Shown piece after piece: positions 17,612 through 25,854 of a DNA stretch of 64,000 bases. The stretch comes from Gammaproteobacteria bacterium. Lineage in GTDB: Bacteria; Pseudomonadota; Gammaproteobacteria; Pseudomonadales; Pseudohongiellaceae. Position numbers and translations under genes: made by a program. Where the stretch lies: assembly GCA_018661465.1 (NCBI GenBank), contig JABJIC010000018.1, positions 1-64,000 on the forward strand, written 5' to 3'. Each line of letters begins with the position of its first letter. Positions within the stretch are counted from its first letter, which is position 1. A model generated the notes under the pieces. That model was not told where the DNA came from and did no database searches. It was given only the letters and a program-made list of their open reading frames with translations.

Positions 17612-20287
17612 ATGAATAAAGCAGTTTTTTGTTTGCTGGTGGCTTTTGGTTTTTCCAAATCCCTCTACGCACAGGATTTCACAATCGCTGACATCATCGT
17701 CGATGGCTATCAGCGTATTTCGCCGGGCATTATCTATAACCTGTTACCAGTTGGTATTGGTGATACGGTCTCCGAAGGTGTTCCCGCACAGATTATTCGT
17801 GAACTTTCCGAGTCTGAGTACTTCGATGAAATCGAAGTTGCCAGAGAAGGAAATATTTTGGTGATTACTGTCTTGGAGCGTCCTTCGGTTGCAGAGATTA
17901 CTATCGAAGGAAACAGCGTTCTCGAAACTGAAGACATTATCGACAATATGGCGAGCGCCGATATTGCCGAGGGTCAGATATTTACCCGTGCTGCACTTGA
18001 ATTAATTCAACAAGGTATCCAGGAAGTCTATTCTTCTCGAGGTCGTTACGGTGCTGCTGTAGAAATTGAAGTTGAGGAATTGCCGCGTAATAGAGTTGCG
18101 ATTAGTTTGACTATTAATGAGGGCGAGGAATCACGAATTCGTCACATCAATATTGTCGGCAACGAAGCATTCCCTGAAGAAGATTTACTGTCATTGTTAG
18201 AGCTTGGAACCAAACCCTGGTTTATGTTTCTTAGTCAGCGTGATCGATATTCCAGAGAGCAATTTACTGGGGATCTTGAGCGACTAGAGTCATTTTATCT
18301 CGACAATGGGTATGTGGAATTCAATATAGAATCCACACCTATTTCCATAACGCCTGATCGCAAAGAAGTGTATATCACCATTAACCTCAATGAGGGTGAG
18401 CTCTACACCATTAACGAGGTAGACCTTGCTGGAGATTTGGTAGACGCTGAAACACTGCTACGTGCAGCAATTTTCGTGCGCCCTGGTGAAACTTTTTCTC
18501 AGGGCCTGGTAACGGCTACTGAAGAATTCATGGTGCAATTTCTTGGAAATCTGGGATATGCATTTGCCGAAGCCACTGGCGTACCGGAAGTTAATGAAGA
18601 CGAAGAGACTGTCGACGTCACCTTCTTTATTGTTCCTGGCAATCGTACCTATGTAAATCGAATCAGTTATTCGGGAAACATTTCGACAGCAGATGATGTT
18701 ATGCGTCGAGAAATGCGCCAGCTGGAAAGTGCGCCAGCTTCCAGTTTGCAGATTGAGCAATCCAAGGTTCGTCTGGAGCGTTTAGGGTATTTCGAAACGG
18801 TTGAAGTGGAAACCGAAGAGGTTCCCAGCACTACGGATCAGATCGATGTTAATTATTCTGTAATAGAGCAAAGTTTCGGAGCCGTACAATTTCAGGTGGG
18901 AACTGGCGGTGGTGGAAACTTTTTCATCAGCAGTAGTTTGCAAGCACAAAATTTTCTGGGAACCGGAAGAACGGTTGGAATTGGCATTAACAAGAGCCGA
19001 TTTCAGAAGGGGCTTAACTTTCAGTATGTGGATCCCTATTTTACTCCGGACGGAGTAAGTCGCGGATTCAATCTATTTGCTCGCGAGATCGACTCTCCGT
19101 TTAACGTTTCAAGTTTTAATACAGCCTCATTTGGTGGCTCTGCAAGCTTCAGTTATCCGCTGAGTGAGATTGAAGCCTTGGGCTTTGATGTTAGTTATAC
19201 GCACACAGAATTGAGCGCGGGATTGGGCTCGGTTCAAGAAATAATTTCAAGCCCGATACTTTTCGATGGAGTTGATAGTTATGTAATCTCCCCGGCTAAC
19301 GGCAATCCTTTTGAGGGCCCAGTAGTAGATTCTGTATTGGGTAGTGTGGCGGATCTACGTGCCGATCAATTGCAGCAAAATACTGACCCTGGCTTCGTTG
19401 ACAAATTTGGCGATACTTTCGACAACTATTCTTTAACTGGTAACTGGTTCCGAAATACGCTCAACAGGGGGCAAATGGCTACCGCCGGTTCCCTCCATAC
19501 TCTGGGATTAGAGGTCACATTGCCAGGTAGTGATTTGCAATATGCCAGGCTCAATTATTCAAACCAGATTTATTGGCCGGTAACCCGTGATCGTTCATGG
19601 GTGCTTGGGCTGCGCACCAACTTGGGCTATGGCATAGGTTATGGCGATACTGAGGAGCTGCCTTTTTTCAATAATTTCTTCGCGGGCGGTTTAAGCTCAG
19701 CGGGCGTACTGAGGGGATTCGAAGAAAACAGTCTTGGACCCGAGAGTACCGCGGGAGCGCGCTATCTGACCGAAGGAGGTGTGTCTCTGCTTAAAGATGA
19801 AGACGGCAATATCCTACGGACTGAAGATGGTTTTGCGCAAGGGCGCGCAAATGAATTCGGTTACAGAACTACGCCATTATTCGATGAAAACGGCGATCAG
19901 GTGTTGGATGCCAATGGCAATCAAGATATTGCACTAGCAGTAGAAAATTTCTATCTGGATAAGGATTATGACAGTTTTGGTGGTAATATACTGGCCACAG
20001 TTACCCTGGAATTACTGTTCCCAGTCCCTTTTATGGATGATACCAGTCGAGTGAGATCGGCATTCTTTATTGATGCGGGAAATGTGTTCTCTTCTAATTG
20101 TTCCGAGAGACAGGCGCTTCTTAAGAATTGCTCTGATTTTGATTTAGGCGAGTTCAGGTATTCAGCAGGAATAAGCGTCACTTATCTTTCACCTTTTGGC
20201 CCTCTGACGATGTATCTGGCGGCACCATTTGGAAAAGAAGGGGATGACACCAAGTCATTTGACTTCACGGTTGGAAATGGTTTTTGA
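17612..20287 (+). CDS. bamA: Outer membrane protein assembly factor BamA
   Basis: Central subunit of the BAM complex inserting beta-barrels into the outer membrane. The 891-aa protein has a signal peptide (MNKAVFCLLVAFGFSKSLYA, about 20 aa), five POTRA domains (about 25-425, for example FTIADIIVDGYQRISPG), then an Omp85 beta-barrel with the RGFEENSLGP-type lid-loop motif. It ends SFDFTVGNGF with the required terminal Phe. It is about 80 aa longer than E. coli BamA. Much of the excess is an acidic Asp/Asn/Gly-rich insertion near residues 720-780 (two DGN/DENGD-like stretches), probably an extracellular loop. Confidence 0.96.
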   Translation: MNKAVFCLLVAFGFSKSLYAQDFTIADIIVDGYQRISPGIIYNLLPVGIGDTVSEGVPAQIIRELSESEYFDEIEVAREGNILVITVLERPSVAEITIEGNSVLETEDIIDNMASADIAEGQIFTRAALELIQQGIQEVYSSRGRYGAAVEIEVEELPRNRVAISLTINEGEESRIRHINIVGNEAFPEEDLLSLLELGTKPWFMFLSQRDRYSREQFTGDLERLESFYLDNGYVEFNIESTPISITPDRKEVYITINLNEGELYTINEVDLAGDLVDAETLLRAAIFVRPGETFSQGLVTATEEFMVQFLGNLGYAFAEATGVPEVNEDEETVDVTFFIVPGNRTYVNRISYSGNISTADDVMRREMRQLESAPASSLQIEQSKVRLERLGYFETVEVETEEVPSTTDQIDVNYSVIEQSFGAVQFQVGTGGGGNFFISSSLQAQNFLGTGRTVGIGINKSRFQKGLNFQYVDPYFTPDGVSRGFNLFAREIDSPFNVSSFNTASFGGSASFSYPLSEIEALGFDVSYTHTELSAGLGSVQEIISSPILFDGVDSYVISPANGNPFEGPVVDSVLGSVADLRADQLQQNTDPGFVDKFGDTFDNYSLTGNWFRNTLNRGQMATAGSLHTLGLEVTLPGSDLQYARLNYSNQIYWPVTRDRSWVLGLRTNLGYGIGYGDTEELPFFNNFFAGGLSSAGVLRGFEENSLGPESTAGARYLTEGGVSLLKDEDGNILRTEDGFAQGRANEFGYRTTPLFDENGDQVLDANGNQDIALAVENFYLDKDYDSFGGNILATVTLELLFPVPFMDDTSRVRSAFFIDAGNVFSSNCSERQALLKNCSDFDLGEFRYSAGISVTYLSPFGPLTMYLAAPFGKEGDDTKSFDFTVGNGF

Positions 20288-20310
20288 TTGGGGTTTTAGT
20301 AAAAATGTAT

Positions 20311-20328
20311 TTAGCCCTACAGGGCTAA
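20311..20328 (+). promoter_or_regulatory. Stem-loop between bamA and skp
   Basis: TTAGCCC, loop TACA, GGGCTAA is a perfect 7-bp hairpin followed only by GTTTG. It could be a weak attenuator or a processing site in the bamA-skp message. Confidence 0.45.
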
Positions 20329-20402
20329 GTTTGAAGTAGAATTGCAGAAACAACTATATTGATAGTTCGAGATTGGCAGTTCGGTTTATTTGGAGATATT
20401 AC

Positions 20403-20924
20403 GTGAAAATTTTTAGAACATTCGTTGCTTGTATAAGTCTTGTCCTGATTTCTCAGGGTGCTTTCGCGCAAGATACCAAAATTGGTGTGTTGAATGCTTT
20501 GCAGGCTTTGTTTAATTCCGATGCTGCTCAAGTTGTGCAAGAAGAGCTTGAGCAAGAGTTCAGTGTTGATGAGGCTAGAGCGCAAGAACTCAATGAGGAA
20601 TTGCAAGCATTGGCAGAACGCTTTCAGAAAGACGAAGCTGTATTAACAGATTCAGAAAAGACCCGAATTAATTCAGATGCACAAAACCTGCAAGTTCAAC
20701 TTCAGTTGATTCAAGAAAGAGTGCAGACTGCGCTGCAAGCAAAGAATCAGGAATTCCTGGAAAGCATGCAGCCAGAACTTGCCGCGGCGGTAACCGATGT
20801 TGTAGCCGAAGGCGGTTATGACCTGATTGTTAATTCAGATTCCATACCTTATTTTGCGCCAGTGCTGGATATCACCGCCAAAGTGACTGCAAAATTAAAT
20901 GAATCCTCACAAGCTGCTCAATAG
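20403..20924 (+). CDS. skp: Periplasmic chaperone Skp/OmpH family
   Basis: Skp holds unfolded outer-membrane proteins in the periplasm on the way to BamA. I start it at GTG 20403, not the track's 20373. TTGGAGA lies about 8 bases upstream, and the protein then opens with a clean signal peptide (KIFRTFVACISLVLISQGAFA) cleaved before QDTKIGVLNALQALF. The mature part is a Gln/Glu-rich helical stretch (residues 45-130) forming the coiled-coil arms, then VVAEGGYDLIVNSDSIPYF at the trimer base. 173 aa, usual size. Between bamA and lpxD as in other Gammaproteobacteria. Confidence 0.92.
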   Translation: MKIFRTFVACISLVLISQGAFAQDTKIGVLNALQALFNSDAAQVVQEELEQEFSVDEARAQELNEELQALAERFQKDEAVLTDSEKTRINSDAQNLQVQLQLIQERVQTALQAKNQEFLESMQPELAAAVTDVVAEGGYDLIVNSDSIPYFAPVLDITAKVTAKLNESSQAAQ

Positions 20925-20944
20925 GCTTCTGTTGGTATAGGTTA

Positions 20945-20958
20945 GTGTCACGTGACAC
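20945..20958. promoter_or_regulatory. 14-bp perfect palindrome at the lpxD start codon
   Basis: GTGTCACGTGACAC is self-complementary and contains the chosen GTG start of lpxD (20952). It could be a protein-binding site or fold into an RNA stem hiding the start. No Shine-Dalgarno stands out nearby. Confidence 0.45.
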
Positions 20959-21989
20959 ATAAACACAGCTACACACTGAAAGAGATTGCCGATTTTTTGG
21001 AGGTTGAATTACTCGGCGATCCTCAGTGTGAGATTCACGGACTCGGCACTTTGAATGGTGCCGCTCCTGGTCAGCTAAGCTTTCTAAGTAATCCCTTCTA
21101 TACAGATCAACTTTCCTCCTGCAAGGCATCGGCAATAATTATTAGTGAAAAGTTTGCCGAGAGCTGCCCTGGCAATAAACTTATTTCCCCCGCGCCTTAT
21201 GTTAGTTTCGCTAAGGCTACCGGATTGTTTGCGGAACTTGCTTCCAGTGAAAGCCAGGGTGCCATTCATGAAAGCGCAATCATTCATGAGTCTGCACAGC
21301 TGGGCGAGAATGTTTCAGTTGCTGCGAATGTTGTAATAGAGGCAGGAGTGAGCATTGGTGCTAATTCTGTAATTGGTGTCGGTAGTTATATCGGTGAGTC
21401 TTCCAGCATAGAAAAAAATGCGAAACTCTATAACGGAGTCTCGATCTATCACAAAGTTAGTATTGGTGAGAACGTTATAATTCACAGCGGGGCCGTAATC
21501 GGTGCCGATGGTTTTGGCTTTGCCTTTGACGGCGCAGCGTCGGTAAAGATTCATCAGTTAGGCGGTGTAGTCATTGGTGATGATGTTGAAATTGGGGCAA
21601 ATACTACGATTGACCGCGGAGCCATTGAAGATACTGTGATCGGCAATGGCGTGAAGATGGATAATCAGGTGCAAGTGGCCCATAACGTCAAGATTGGCGA
21701 CCACACCATGCTTTGCGGCTGTTCTGGCGTAGGTGGAAGTACCACTATAGGTAAATACTGCATAGTAGGCGGGGGTGTTGGGATAATTGGTCATCTTAAA
21801 ATTGTCGATAAGGTGCATATCGGCGCACTTGCCTGTATTAATCAGTCCATCTCTGAGCCGGGAGTGTATACGTCGGGCACTCCTCAACAGAAAACCTCTG
21901 ATTGGAAGCGCAACGCCATCAGATTCCAGCAATTGGATAGTATTGCGAAGAGATTGAAAGAATTAGAGAAGTCTACCGATAAACCATAG
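20952..21989 (+). CDS. lpxD: UDP-3-O-(3-hydroxyacyl)glucosamine N-acyltransferase
   Basis: Third enzyme of lipid A synthesis, adding the N-linked hydroxyacyl chain. The 345-aa protein has an N-terminal uridine-binding domain (SYTLKEIADFLEVELLGDP; FLSNPFYTDQL near 42-52), then a left-handed beta-helix of hexapeptide repeats. The catalytic His lies in DNQVQVAHNVKIGDH near residues 237-251. A C-terminal helix (RFQQLDSIAKRLKELEK) closes the trimer. The start is GTG 20952, inside a palindrome with no strong ribosome binding site; the N-terminus VTHKHSYTLKEI fits the family, so I keep it. Confidence 0.94.
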   Translation: MTHKHSYTLKEIADFLEVELLGDPQCEIHGLGTLNGAAPGQLSFLSNPFYTDQLSSCKASAIIISEKFAESCPGNKLISPAPYVSFAKATGLFAELASSESQGAIHESAIIHESAQLGENVSVAANVVIEAGVSIGANSVIGVGSYIGESSSIEKNAKLYNGVSIYHKVSIGENVIIHSGAVIGADGFGFAFDGAASVKIHQLGGVVIGDDVEIGANTTIDRGAIEDTVIGNGVKMDNQVQVAHNVKIGDHTMLCGCSGVGGSTTIGKYCIVGGGVGIIGHLKIVDKVHIGALACINQSISEPGVYTSGTPQQKTSDWKRNAIRFQQLDSIAKRLKELEKSTDKP

Positions 21990-22052
21990 AATGAATTGGT
22001 GCCTGATGTGATCTGGTTTCAGATTTCCGGCTAAATGATCAAGAGAATTATC

Positions 22053-22502
22053 ATGCTATTAGATGTTGAAGAAATAAAAGAATACTTACCACAGCGCTAC
22101 CCATTCCTGTTAGTGGATAGAGTAGTCGAAATGGAAATGGGTAAGTACATCAAGGCCTATAAGAATGTGACAGTAAATGAGCCATTCTTCGAAGGTCATT
22201 TTCCAGAACAGCCAATTATGCCTGGAGTGCTAATTATCGAAGCTCTGGCACAGGCCGCTGGCGTGCTCGGTTTCAAGAGTCAGGAAAAGAAGCCCAAAGA
22301 CGGTTATCTCTATTATTTTGTGGGTGCGGACAACGTTCGCCTGAGACGTCCAGTTGTACCCGGCGATCAGCTCGTTCTGGAAGCGACAATAATCACCAAT
22401 AAGCGGGGCATCTATAAATTTGAATCCCGTGCTTCCGTGGGTGATGAGCTAGTCGGATCTATGACTATTATGTGTGCTGAGAGAGAAGTGGATGTCGATT
22501 GA
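22053..22502 (+). CDS. fabZ: 3-hydroxyacyl-[acyl-carrier-protein] dehydratase FabZ
   Basis: Hot-dog-fold dehydratase of type II fatty acid synthesis; competes with LpxA for 3-hydroxyacyl-ACP. I place the start at ATG 22053 ([20 protein letters not shown]), which matches the usual FabZ N-terminus and has AAGAGA upstream. The track's ATG at 22035 adds six residues. The catalytic segment is [23 protein letters not shown] (His near residue 48, Glu near 62). The 149-aa size is typical. It overlaps lpxA by 11 bp. Confidence 0.94.
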   Translation: MLLDVEEIKEYLPQRYPFLLVDRVVEMEMGKYIKAYKNVTVNEPFFEGHFPEQPIMPGVLIIEALAQAAGVLGFKSQEKKPKDGYLYYFVGADNVRLRRPVVPGDQLVLEATIITNKRGIYKFESRASVGDELVGSMTIMCAEREVDVD

Positions 22503-23265
22503 TTCCAGTTCCAGAATAGATCCTTCGGCTGAGATTGCCGAGGACGTAACAATCGGTCCATGGTGTATTATCGGGCCCAATGTCACTATCGATTCCGGTA
22601 CCGTACTGGAGTCTCAAGTTGTAATTCGCTGTAATACTAAAATCGGCAAGAACAATCGTATCTTCCAATTCAGTTCAGTTGGTGAAGACCCTGCGGACAA
22701 AAAATTTGAAGGCGAAGAAGTCTGGCTGGAAATCGGTGACAATAATATTATTCGTGAAGGTTCCAATATACATCGTGGTACTGGAGTTGCTGGCGGGTAT
22801 ACCAGGATCGGTAGTAATAACCTGATGATGCCATATGTGCATGTGGCCCATGATTGCATCGTTGGCGACAATACCATCTTTGCGAATAACGCGAGTATAT
22901 CGGGTCATGTCGAAATTGGTGACTGGGCCATACTGGGCGGCTATTCAGGGGTGAATCAGTTTCTAAAGATTGGTTCCCATGCCATGGTTGGTGGAGTCAC
23001 ACATATTACCAATGATGTGCCTGCCTATATTATCGTTAGCGGCCAGCCAGCGGCTGTGCGAAGCATTAATAAAATTGGTCTCGAGCGCCGAGGTTTTGAC
23101 AAGAATGCCATTGGCAAGATTCGCGAAGCATTCAAGATAATCTATCTTCGCGGACACTCACTAAAAGAAGCTATAGAGCAGATCAAAGCTCTTAGCCAAG
23201 AATGCGATCAACTAAATACCCTGGTGGACTCTCTTGAAAGTTCTGCTAAAGGCATACATCGCTAG
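22492..23265 (+). CDS. lpxA: Acyl-[ACP]-UDP-N-acetylglucosamine O-acyltransferase
   Basis: First enzyme of lipid A synthesis. I start at ATG 22492 ([24 protein letters not shown]) since GAGAGAAG lies just upstream. The track start at 22474 adds six residues inside fabZ. The 257-aa protein is a left-handed beta-helix of hexapeptide repeats, with the catalytic His in [16 protein letters not shown] near residue 120 and the C-terminal helical domain ([22 protein letters not shown]) from about 195. Length equals the family norm of about 255-262. Confidence 0.95.
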   Translation: MSIDSSSRIDPSAEIAEDVTIGPWCIIGPNVTIDSGTVLESQVVIRCNTKIGKNNRIFQFSSVGEDPADKKFEGEEVWLEIGDNNIIREGSNIHRGTGVAGGYTRIGSNNLMMPYVHVAHDCIVGDNTIFANNASISGHVEIGDWAILGGYSGVNQFLKIGSHAMVGGVTHITNDVPAYIIVSGQPAAVRSINKIGLERRGFDKNAIGKIREAFKIIYLRGHSLKEAIEQIKALSQECDQLNTLVDSLESSAKGIHR

Positions 23266-23370
23266 CACTCGGCTTAAGTCAAAAAGCCCACGTCGAAACC
23301 ACATGCCTGCATTCAAGCCGGATCAAGGTTAGAATTCAGCCTGTCTACACATGGCTCCATTGAATTTTCT

Positions 23371-24561
23371 ATGAAGAAAGCACCATTATTCGGCATTGTT
23401 GCCGGTGAAAAATCCGGAGATGTTCTCGGAGCGGGCTTGATAGCTGCGCTAAAGGAAATCTATCCAGACGCAAAATTTGTCGGCATCGGTGGAGCCGACA
23501 TGGAAGCACAAGGCTGCGAATCTCTTGCTGACATAGATCGACTCTCAGTAATGGGCTTTGTCGAGCCACTTGGTCGCTTGCCCGAGCTATTTGCCATTAA
23601 GAAACGCTTGCGGGAATACTTCATTGAGCATCGCCCAGTTGCATTCATCGGTGTAGATGCCCCTGATTTCAATCTGCGCCTTGCAGCAGAGTTAAAACTC
23701 GAAGGTATTAAGACAGTTCAATACGTCAGCCCCAGTGTGTGGGCATACCGTGAAGGGCGAATTCATAAGATAAAACGAGCCATCGACCTTATGCTCACCC
23801 TGTTCCCCTTTGAGACAGATATCTATATTGAACATGAAATTCCAGTTCACTGCGTAGGTCATCCACTGGCCGATGATATAGGCTTCGAAGACAACAAGCT
23901 GAGCAGTAGAGTAGAGCTTGGATTAAAAGAAAGTGATGCCGTAGTTGCGCTAATGCCCGGAAGTCGTGGCGGAGAGATTAAACGGCTAGGCTCAGTCTTT
24001 CTGGAAGCAGCAATTGCAGCCCTCGAAGAATACCCACAACTCAAATTCATTATTCCCTTTAGTAGCGACGCCTCAAAATCACGAATCGAAGCATTGCTAC
24101 GAAATGCCAATATTTTTCCTGATAGTCAGTTCCAGTTAGTGAGTGATTCTCATCTCGCGATTAGTGCAGCTGATTACATTGTGCTGGCATCTGGCACCGC
24201 TACCCTCGAAGCAATGCTACTGAAACGCCCCATGGTAGTCGGCTACAAAATTGCATCCCTTACCTATGCCATAGCCTCCAGAATATTAAAGATTCCCCAC
24301 GTAGCATTGCCCAATTTGCTGGCAAGAAAATTACTGGTTCCCGAGTATCTGCAAAACGATCTCAATGCCGACGTTCTCAAGACTGAGATCCTTCGACATA
24401 TGAGTGGCAAAGATGATCACAGCGCCATGCTTGAAGAATTCGATACCATCCATCGAAGTATTCGCCTCGATGCCTCAAAACAGGGAGCCGCCGCGATCAG
24501 CAAAATGGTTGAAGCCGCAGCCGATTCAGCAAAAGAGCCGGCCAAAAAGGCTGCAAGCTAA
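23371..24561 (+). CDS. lpxB: Lipid-A-disaccharide synthase
   Basis: GT19 glycosyltransferase joining UDP-2,3-diacylglucosamine and lipid X at the inner membrane. The 396-aa product starts APLFGIVAGEKSGDVLGAGLI and has IGVDAPDFNLRLA near 90-102, YVSPSVWAYREGRIHKIKRAID near 118-139, LMPGSRGGEIKRL near 192-204 and the donor-site ASGTATLEAMLLKRPMVVGY near 271-290. It ends in a short Lys/Ala tail (EPAKKAAS) that is probably dispensable. Its TAA directly abuts the rnhB ATG. Confidence 0.95.
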   Translation: MKKAPLFGIVAGEKSGDVLGAGLIAALKEIYPDAKFVGIGGADMEAQGCESLADIDRLSVMGFVEPLGRLPELFAIKKRLREYFIEHRPVAFIGVDAPDFNLRLAAELKLEGIKTVQYVSPSVWAYREGRIHKIKRAIDLMLTLFPFETDIYIEHEIPVHCVGHPLADDIGFEDNKLSSRVELGLKESDAVVALMPGSRGGEIKRLGSVFLEAAIAALEEYPQLKFIIPFSSDASKSRIEALLRNANIFPDSQFQLVSDSHLAISAADYIVLASGTATLEAMLLKRPMVVGYKIASLTYAIASRILKIPHVALPNLLARKLLVPEYLQNDLNADVLKTEILRHMSGKDDHSAMLEEFDTIHRSIRLDASKQGAAAISKMVEAAADSAKEPAKKAAS

Positions 24562-25164
24562 ATGGCAGGCAAGCACGATTGGGAAGAGCCCCAGACTGGC
24601 TTCACCCTCATAGCTGGAACCGATGAAGTAGGGCGAGGCCCTCTCGCCGGAGATGTCGTTGCCGCCGCAGTAATCCTCGATCCGGCACGTCCTATTCCGG
24701 GATTAAACGATTCAAAGAAGTTGTCCGAGTCCAAACGTGAAGACTGTTTTCCTCTCATACAGGAATACGCTATCGCCTATGCTGTGGCGCGAGCGACGGT
24801 TGCAGAGATAGATAATATCAACATCCTTCAAGCCAGCCTCTTAGCAATGCGCAGGGCAGTGACTGCCCTCGATCCCCAGCCTGAATATGTCTATGTCGAC
24901 GGTAACCGTCTACCCGTCTGGGACTATCAAGCGGAGGCGGTAATTAAGGGCGACTCTCGTATACAGGCAATAGCTGCAGCCTCAGTCCTCGCCAAAGTAA
25001 CGCGCGATCGCGAAATGATTGCTTTTGAAGAAAGCTTTCCAGGTTACGGCTTTGCTCAACACAAAGGCTATCCGACACCTGTTCATTTGGCGGCGCTTGA
25101 GTCCTTAGGTCCATGTGAAATTCATCGACGTTCGTTTGGACCGGTGGCTCGATTGCTGGATTGA
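24562..25164 (+). CDS. rnhB: Ribonuclease HII
   Basis: Removes RNA from RNA/DNA hybrids, including single ribonucleotides misincorporated in DNA. The 200-aa protein has the DEDD-type site: [17 protein letters not shown] (Asp and Glu near residues 17-18), YVDGNRLP (Asp near 111) and [12 protein letters not shown] (Asp near 146). The family-typical [16 protein letters not shown] follows. The start is immediately after the lpxB stop, so it is read from the same transcript. It is the last gene before a 690-bp gene-free stretch. Confidence 0.95.
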   Translation: MAGKHDWEEPQTGFTLIAGTDEVGRGPLAGDVVAAAVILDPARPIPGLNDSKKLSESKREDCFPLIQEYAIAYAVARATVAEIDNINILQASLLAMRRAVTALDPQPEYVYVDGNRLPVWDYQAEAVIKGDSRIQAIAAASVLAKVTRDREMIAFEESFPGYGFAQHKGYPTPVHLAALESLGPCEIHRRSFGPVARLLD

Positions 25165-25197
25165 ATTCATTGAGTACGCACTGTTCGTAATCTGGCC

Positions 25198-25432
25198 GGA
25201 AGAGGCTGCTAGACCTGAGTTAGTGCCGACCATTCACTTGGGCGGGAAATCAGCGCTGCGGAACTCGCTCTTTTGTAAGAAAGCTTAGTCAGCCCGAGAA
25301 TGAAGGGAATTCGTATTAACTAATTTGTTGCGGCAGGCATGATCGCTCAGACATGTCCTCGCTTACTCTGATTTCCCGCTCAAGTGAAATCATGGTCTGA
25401 CTGGCACTAACTCAGGTCTAGCAGCCTCTTCC
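25198..25432. repeat. Long imperfect inverted repeat (MITE-like element)
   Basis: The left arm 25198-25253 begins GGAAGAGGCTGCTAGACCTG and is the reverse complement of the right arm 25368-25432. The outer 30 bp are a perfect match. The inner part is similar with small indels (TCACTTGRGCGGGAAATCAG). The 114-bp centre has no credible ORF. No clear target-site duplication is seen at the edges. It could be a miniature inverted-repeat element or a large transcribed hairpin after rnhB. Confidence 0.8.
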
Positions 25433-25854
25433 TAGAATTCTGATGGTTGGTCGTTTTTTTTCGAACAGGTCACTGAAGTTGTAGGGTCGGAGTGGGATGT
25501 CCGAAGGAGTGACCGTCTTTGTTCCTCCAGGAGTATCGGTGAGACGTATAAGAGAGAGCCCTATTTAATTTCTAAAATAGCGAGTAGTGGGTTCTCACAT
25601 GGATGTGGGCGCCGAGCCTTATTCCTCCAGAAGGTGAAGAGTAACTCATCGGAATGAAATGTTCTTTACCAGCAGCTAGGAAGTGAGTGGGTTCTGGGCG
25701 TATTCACGGCGTGTCACGGAAGCGGATATCCCGCTCCGGCCCAATCATCACCTCATCAAAATCAATCCAAAAAACCAAAGAAAACAGCTTCAAAAAAGAG
25801 TATATTTATCAGCAATAATTCCTCTTTTAAAACAACAACGGTTACAAAGAATTA
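25433..25854. other. Gene-free spacer with spaced repeat modules
   Basis: No credible gene. TTCCTCCAG occurs at 25522-25530 and 25622-25630, and AGTGGGTTCT at 25586-25595 and 25686-25695: two anchors each exactly 100 bp apart, implying two diverged copies of a 100-bp module. GGTCACT (25468) pairs with AGTGACC (25508), CACATGGATGTG lies near 25595, and an imperfect AGCGG-ATAT-CCCGCT hairpin lies near 25722. The last 100 bp are A-rich and should contain the dnaE promoter, but none is clear. Confidence 0.6.

Noticed and set aside
25250-25430. Short ORF inside the inverted-repeat element on the minus strand (about 26 codons)
   Set aside because: Too short and no ribosome binding site; the complementary arms explain the region better.
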